Assembly (NCBI GenBank): GCA_963846925.1
Contig: CAWJXW010000020.1
Coordinates: 248,001 to 312,000 of the forward strand
Length of the DNA stretch: 64,000 bases
Reading direction: 5' to 3'
Source: JAQBQB01 sp963846925
Lineage (GTDB): Bacteria > Gemmatimonadota > Gemmatimonadetes > Gemmatimonadales > Gemmatimonadaceae
Position 1 is the first letter of the stretch; the number at the start of each line of letters is the position of its first letter. The notes beneath the pieces are model-generated. The model was not told where the DNA came from. It saw only the letters and a program-made list of their open reading frames with translations, and did no database searches. The position numbers and the translations under genes are program-made. Shown piece after piece: positions 60,722 through 64,000 of this stretch.

Positions 60722-60845
60722 CCGACGCGGGGAACGATCAGCCCGTCGCCAGTGGCAAAGCTTTAGCTTCACTAGCAGCGAGCGCCTCGCCGCGCCCGCC
60801 CTCTGTTACAAGCGTTCCCTTCAACGCGGTGCCCGCGTCGCCACA

Positions 60846-61724
60846 TTGAGTCGCACTTCATCGCTTGTCGCCGCATCGCTCGCGGTTCTGGTGGCCACGA
60901 CAGGCTGTGTCATGGCGCGCCCGTCCCGCGCGTCCATCGGCGCCGCCCCGGCGGATCTTGGCGCCGAGAGTGTGACGTACCCGAGCGGTTCTGGTAGCAA
61001 CATCCACGCGTGGCTTGCCCGCGGCGTGTTGGGCGGCGGGGCGGTGCTGCTTCTGCACGGTGTCGGCGCGAATCGCACGAGCATGCTGGAGCGCGCGAGA
61101 TTCCTGCACCGCCTTGGCTTTACCGTGCTGGCGCCCGACCTCCAGGCGAATGGCGAGTCGCCCGGCGATCACGTCACGTTCGGTGCACGCGAGAGCCTCG
61201 ATGCCGCGGCATCGGTGACGTTTCTGCGCGGCGCGATGCCGGCGGAGCGAGTCGGCGTGATCGGTATCTCGATGGGCGGTGCGGCGGCCCTACTCGGACC
61301 CGGCCCACTCGACGCCAACGCGTTTGTCCTCGAGTCGGTCTATCCGACGATTCGCCAGGCCGTGAGCGATCGGTTGGGCACGTGGCTCGGACCGCTTGGC
61401 GGAGTGGCGCGACTCTTCACGCCGGCCGTCCTCCATTTTGTCGGCGACGAGGTTGGTGTCCGGGAAACCGAGTTGCGGCCGATCGATCAGATCGCGCGCC
61501 TGCGTGCGCCATTGTTGTTCCTTGCCGGCACGGCCGATCCATATACGCCGATCGCCGAAGCAGAGTCGCTCTACGCGCATGCTCCCGCTCCCAAGACCTA
61601 TTGGCCGGTCCAGGGTGCGGGTCACGAGGACCTGTACGCGTACGACAAGATCGAGTACGAACGACGCGTCGGAGGATTTCTGTTCCGGGCGCTGCGCGCG
61701 AGCGGGACGGATCGGGAGCAGTGA
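60846..61724 (+). CDS. Alpha/beta hydrolase lipoprotein
   Basis: 292 residues from TTG 60846. The signal ends VLVATTGC (lipobox ATTG-C, Cys near 21). VLLLHGVGANRTSMLERARF provides the oxyanion motif, GVIGISMGGAAAL the nucleophile Ser (about 140), FLAGTADPYTPIAEA the Asp and VQGAGHEDLY the His. It would be an envelope-anchored esterase or peptidase of the DUF1400/BAAT type; the substrate is unknown. It diverges from the epoxide hydrolase gene. Confidence 0.86.
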   Translation: MSRTSSLVAASLAVLVATTGCVMARPSRASIGAAPADLGAESVTYPSGSGSNIHAWLARGVLGGGAVLLLHGVGANRTSMLERARFLHRLGFTVLAPDLQANGESPGDHVTFGARESLDAAASVTFLRGAMPAERVGVIGISMGGAAALLGPGPLDANAFVLESVYPTIRQAVSDRLGTWLGPLGGVARLFTPAVLHFVGDEVGVRETELRPIDQIARLRAPLLFLAGTADPYTPIAEAESLYAHAPAPKTYWPVQGAGHEDLYAYDKIEYERRVGGFLFRALRASGTDREQ

Positions 61725-61843
61725 TTCGCGACGAGCGCGGACCGAGCAACTGATCATCGCTGGGACGCAGCGACCATGCCTCGCCGCGAGCGCCCGCGGC
61801 CCGCGTTTCGCGTCTCGCCTCGCGTCCATCACGTCGGTAAGAA

Positions 61844-62866
61844 ATGTCAGGCAGCCGCTCACGCAGTCGGCGTGGATCCACGCCGGTACGGACGAGGGTG
61901 GCAGCGACGAAAGCGCCTGTCGCAGCCGCCTCGTCACCACCATCGGAGTGGCCGCGTCTGGTGCTGGCCGAGTGGCTCCCGACCTATGAGACGCTGCACC
62001 GGTGGGTGCAGATCGTCGGCAAGACGCGTCTCGGACTCGCCCCCTTCATGAATCATTGGTGGCACAGCGCGCTCTACGTGACTCCGTGGGGGCTCACCAC
62101 CTCGTCGATGCCGGTGGACGGCCGTGCGATCGACGCGGAGTTCGATTTCGTGAACCATGCGCTCACGGTGCGAGCGAGTGATGGGGAGACCGGGAGGATC
62201 GCGCTCGAGAAGAAGTCGGTGGCGGACTTCTATAGAGAGTGGGGCGAGCTGCTCCGCGGTCTCGATGTCGACGTCCGGATTTGGCCGCGACCGAATGAAA
62301 TCGCCGACGCCACTCCGTTCGCGGACGATCGCGCACATGCGAGCTACGACGCCGACGCGGTAGACAGGTGGTTCCGGGCGCTCTCGAGCGTCGATCGCGT
62401 GATGAAGGAATTCCGTGGCCGGTTCATCGGCAAGGCGAGCCCAGTGCATTTCTGGTGGGGCGGGTTCGACCTGGCGTGCACTCGTTTCTCAGGCCGCCGG
62501 GCGCCGCCGCACCCAGGTGGAATCCCGAATTGCCCGACCTACGTGATGCGCGAAGCCTACTCGCACGAGTGCATCAGTGCCGGCTGGTGGCCAGGTACGG
62601 CAGGATCACCGATGGCAGAGGCGGCGATGTACGCGTACGCGTATCCGGAGCCCGCCGGTTGTGCAGAGGCACGCATCCGGCCAGCCGCGGCCTTCTATCA
62701 TCCCGAGATGCGCGAGTGGATCCTCCCGTACGATACAATTCGAAACGCCCCCGATCCCGCCGCGGCGATCATCGCGTTTCTCGAGAGCACGTACGAGGCT
62801 GCGGCGACGCTCGGCGGGTGGGACATCGACGCCTTCGCGGTGGCGTCGGTGAAGAAGACTCGGTGA
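61844..62866 (+). CDS. DUF5996 protein
   Basis: About 340 residues. WPRLVLAEWLPTYETLHRWV, QIVGKTRLGLAPFMNHWWHS and ALYVTPWGLTTSSMPVDGRA are the conserved start of the family. GKASPVHFWWGGFDLACTRF, HECISAGWWPGTAGSPMAEA and the tyrosine-rich AAMYAYAYPEP also fit DUF5996. The role is unknown; the many Trp and His residues suggest a binding site. The first 30 residues are Arg/Ser-rich and may not be translated, because GTG or ATG alternatives exist near 61900. Confidence 0.85.
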   Translation: MSGSRSRSRRGSTPVRTRVAATKAPVAAASSPPSEWPRLVLAEWLPTYETLHRWVQIVGKTRLGLAPFMNHWWHSALYVTPWGLTTSSMPVDGRAIDAEFDFVNHALTVRASDGETGRIALEKKSVADFYREWGELLRGLDVDVRIWPRPNEIADATPFADDRAHASYDADAVDRWFRALSSVDRVMKEFRGRFIGKASPVHFWWGGFDLACTRFSGRRAPPHPGGIPNCPTYVMREAYSHECISAGWWPGTAGSPMAEAAMYAYAYPEPAGCAEARIRPAAAFYHPEMREWILPYDTIRNAPDPAAAIIAFLESTYEAAATLGGWDIDAFAVASVKKTR

Positions 62867-62875
62867 TTTGGCATT

Positions 62876-64000
62876 TCAACGCCACGTGGCGTGTCCGGTC
62901 TCGGACAGCGCACGATCGAGAAAAGTCGCCGCGCTGATCAGCGCGAGATGCGTGAACGCCTGCGGGAAATTCCCCAGGTGTTCGCCGCTCGATCCGAGCT
63001 GCTCGGAGTACAGACCGAGGTGATTGGCATACCCGAGCATCTTGTCGAAGAGCAGGCGCGCCTTTTCCGTCTGGTGTGAACGCGCCAGACACTCGATGAA
63101 CCAGAATGAGCAAGCGGTAAAGCTGCCTTCGGAGCCGCTCAGGCCGTCGACCGGCGAACTGGCGGTGTCGTATCGATAGACCAGTGCGTCCTCCGTGAGG
63201 TTCCGCTCGATCGCGTCCAAGGTCGACAGCCACCGGGGGTCGACCGGGCTGATGAACCGCATCAGCGGCATCAGTAGCACCGCCGCGTCGAGCGTGTCCG
63301 CGCCCTTGTGCTGCACGAAGGCCTTGCGGTCTTCGCTCCAGAAATTCATGAAGATGTCTTCGGAGATCGCGTCTCGAACCTGCCGCCAGCGGTCCGCTGG
63401 CCCGGCGAGCGAGCGCTTCTCGGCCAGTCGGATCATCCGGTCAAAGGCGACCCAGCACATCAGCCGCGAGTGCAGGAACTCGCGGCGTCCTCCGCGGACC
63501 TCCCAAATGCCCTCATCCGGCCGCTGCCAGTTCTCTTGCAGCCATTCCAAGCCGCGATTTATGGCCTGCCACTCATCGTAGGAAATGGCGTCGCCGTACT
63601 TGTTGGACAGATAGACGGCGTCCGCCAGCGCGCCATAGATGTCGAGTTGGAGCTGGTCGTGGGCCGCATTGCCGATGCGAACGGGACGCGAGTTCCGATA
63701 GCCTGAGAGCGAGTCGAGAGTGGTCTCATCCAGCTCCTGGCCTCCGTCGACGCGATACATCACCTGCAGCGGTCCGTGCTCGGCATCGTCGCGCGAAACG
63801 CGGCGAATCCATTCAGAGAACGCACGCGCTTCGTCGACAAAGCCAAGCCGCATCATCGCGTACATGCTGAATGCCGAATCACGTAGCCAAGCGTAGCGAT
63901 AGTCCCAGTTCCGCTCACCGCCAATCTTTTCTGGAAGGCCAAATGTCGCCGCCGCGATCAACGAACCGTGCTCGGCGCTGTTCAGCAGCTTGAGGACCAG
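62876..64000 (-). CDS. Glycoside hydrolase family 15 (glucoamylase/trehalase-like), 5' part off the window
   Basis: 374 C-terminal residues up to the TGA at 62876; the beginning lies to the right. IGGERNWDYRYAWLRDSAFS (first catalytic region, WLRD) and EGIWEVRGGRREFLHSRLMC, WVAFDRMIRLAE mark the alpha6/alpha6 barrel. The second catalytic Glu is in GSEGSFTACSFWFIECLARS. In GH15 the pair of Glu residues acts as acid and base on alpha-glucosidic bonds, as in bacterial glucoamylase or trehalase. The N-terminal beta-sandwich domain is outside the window. Confidence 0.9.
   Translation of the reverse strand: MVLKLLNSAEHGSLIAAATFGLPEKIGGERNWDYRYAWLRDSAFSMYAMMRLGFVDEARAFSEWIRRVSRDDAEHGPLQVMYRVDGGQELDETTLDSLSGYRNSRPVRIGNAAHDQLQLDIYGALADAVYLSNKYGDAISYDEWQAINRGLEWLQENWQRPDEGIWEVRGGRREFLHSRLMCWVAFDRMIRLAEKRSLAGPADRWRQVRDAISEDIFMNFWSEDRKAFVQHKGADTLDAAVLLMPLMRFISPVDPRWLSTLDAIERNLTEDALVYRYDTASSPVDGLSGSEGSFTACSFWFIECLARSHQTEKARLLFDKMLGYANHLGLYSEQLGSSGEHLGNFPQAFTHLALISAATFLDRALSETGHATWR

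Overview
The window is about 64 kb of GC-rich bacterial chromosome, tightly packed with genes on both strands. Gene content points to a soil or rhizosphere-type Gemmatimonadota (Gemmatimonadaceae-like). The indicators are a Ser/Thr kinase with a beta-propeller sensor, many secreted proteins with Ala-rich signal peptides, DUF4129/DUF2092/DUF4136/DUF1254 families, TAP-type hydrolases and many orphan two-component proteins. This is inference from content; there is no rRNA or other marker to settle it. I saw no tRNA, rRNA, insertion sequence, prophage or CRISPR array.

Layout. 0-6.5 kb: end of a DUF4129 operon, a group-2 sigma-70 factor, an ArsR regulator, an alpha/beta hydrolase behind an ECF sigma/anti-sigma pair, and an OmpR-type response regulator facing it across a perfect 28-bp palindrome. 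6.6-10.7 kb: two DUF1254 proteins and a sulfatase on one strand. 11-18 kb: envelope genes (DUF202, BASS transporter, DUF2092 plus a Gly/Asn-rich protein, TAP-like peptidase, OmpA, lipoprotein). 18.3-23.7 kb: a catabolic module of aspartate ammonia-lyase, dicarboxylate transporter, periplasmic asparaginase and porin, able in principle to turn asparagine into aspartate and fumarate. 23.8-26.7 kb: membrane proteins and a genuine formylglycine-generating enzyme that could activate the sulfatase 15 kb away.

26.7-38.2 kb is a dense signalling region: four histidine kinases (one apparently degenerate), two FixJ-type regulators, three stand-alone receivers and a CobW-like GTPase lacking its usual metal-binding CxCC motif. 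38.4-49.7 kb holds a type IV pilin, an M15-like lipoprotein, an unusual Ser/Thr kinase-BRCT fusion, a cupredoxin lipoprotein, Dps, and a PHP phosphoesterase with a PolX-like HhH region. 49.7-64 kb holds an overlapping MFS/DUF1445/zinc-finger operon, the propeller kinase, several hydrolases and a GH15 enzyme cut by the right edge.

Two non-coding signals deserve most attention. First, dyads built on ATTGGNC/GNCCAAT recur in about ten promoter regions. Second, arrays of the octamer GGTGGACC (or its complement) sit at three gene borders. Separately, about fourteen genes carry one or more single-base frameshifts, often in short homopolymers, while the remaining genes are clean. That pattern fits uncorrected long-read indels better than true gene decay. 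Interrupted genes are therefore annotated over their full intended span, with the likely break points given.
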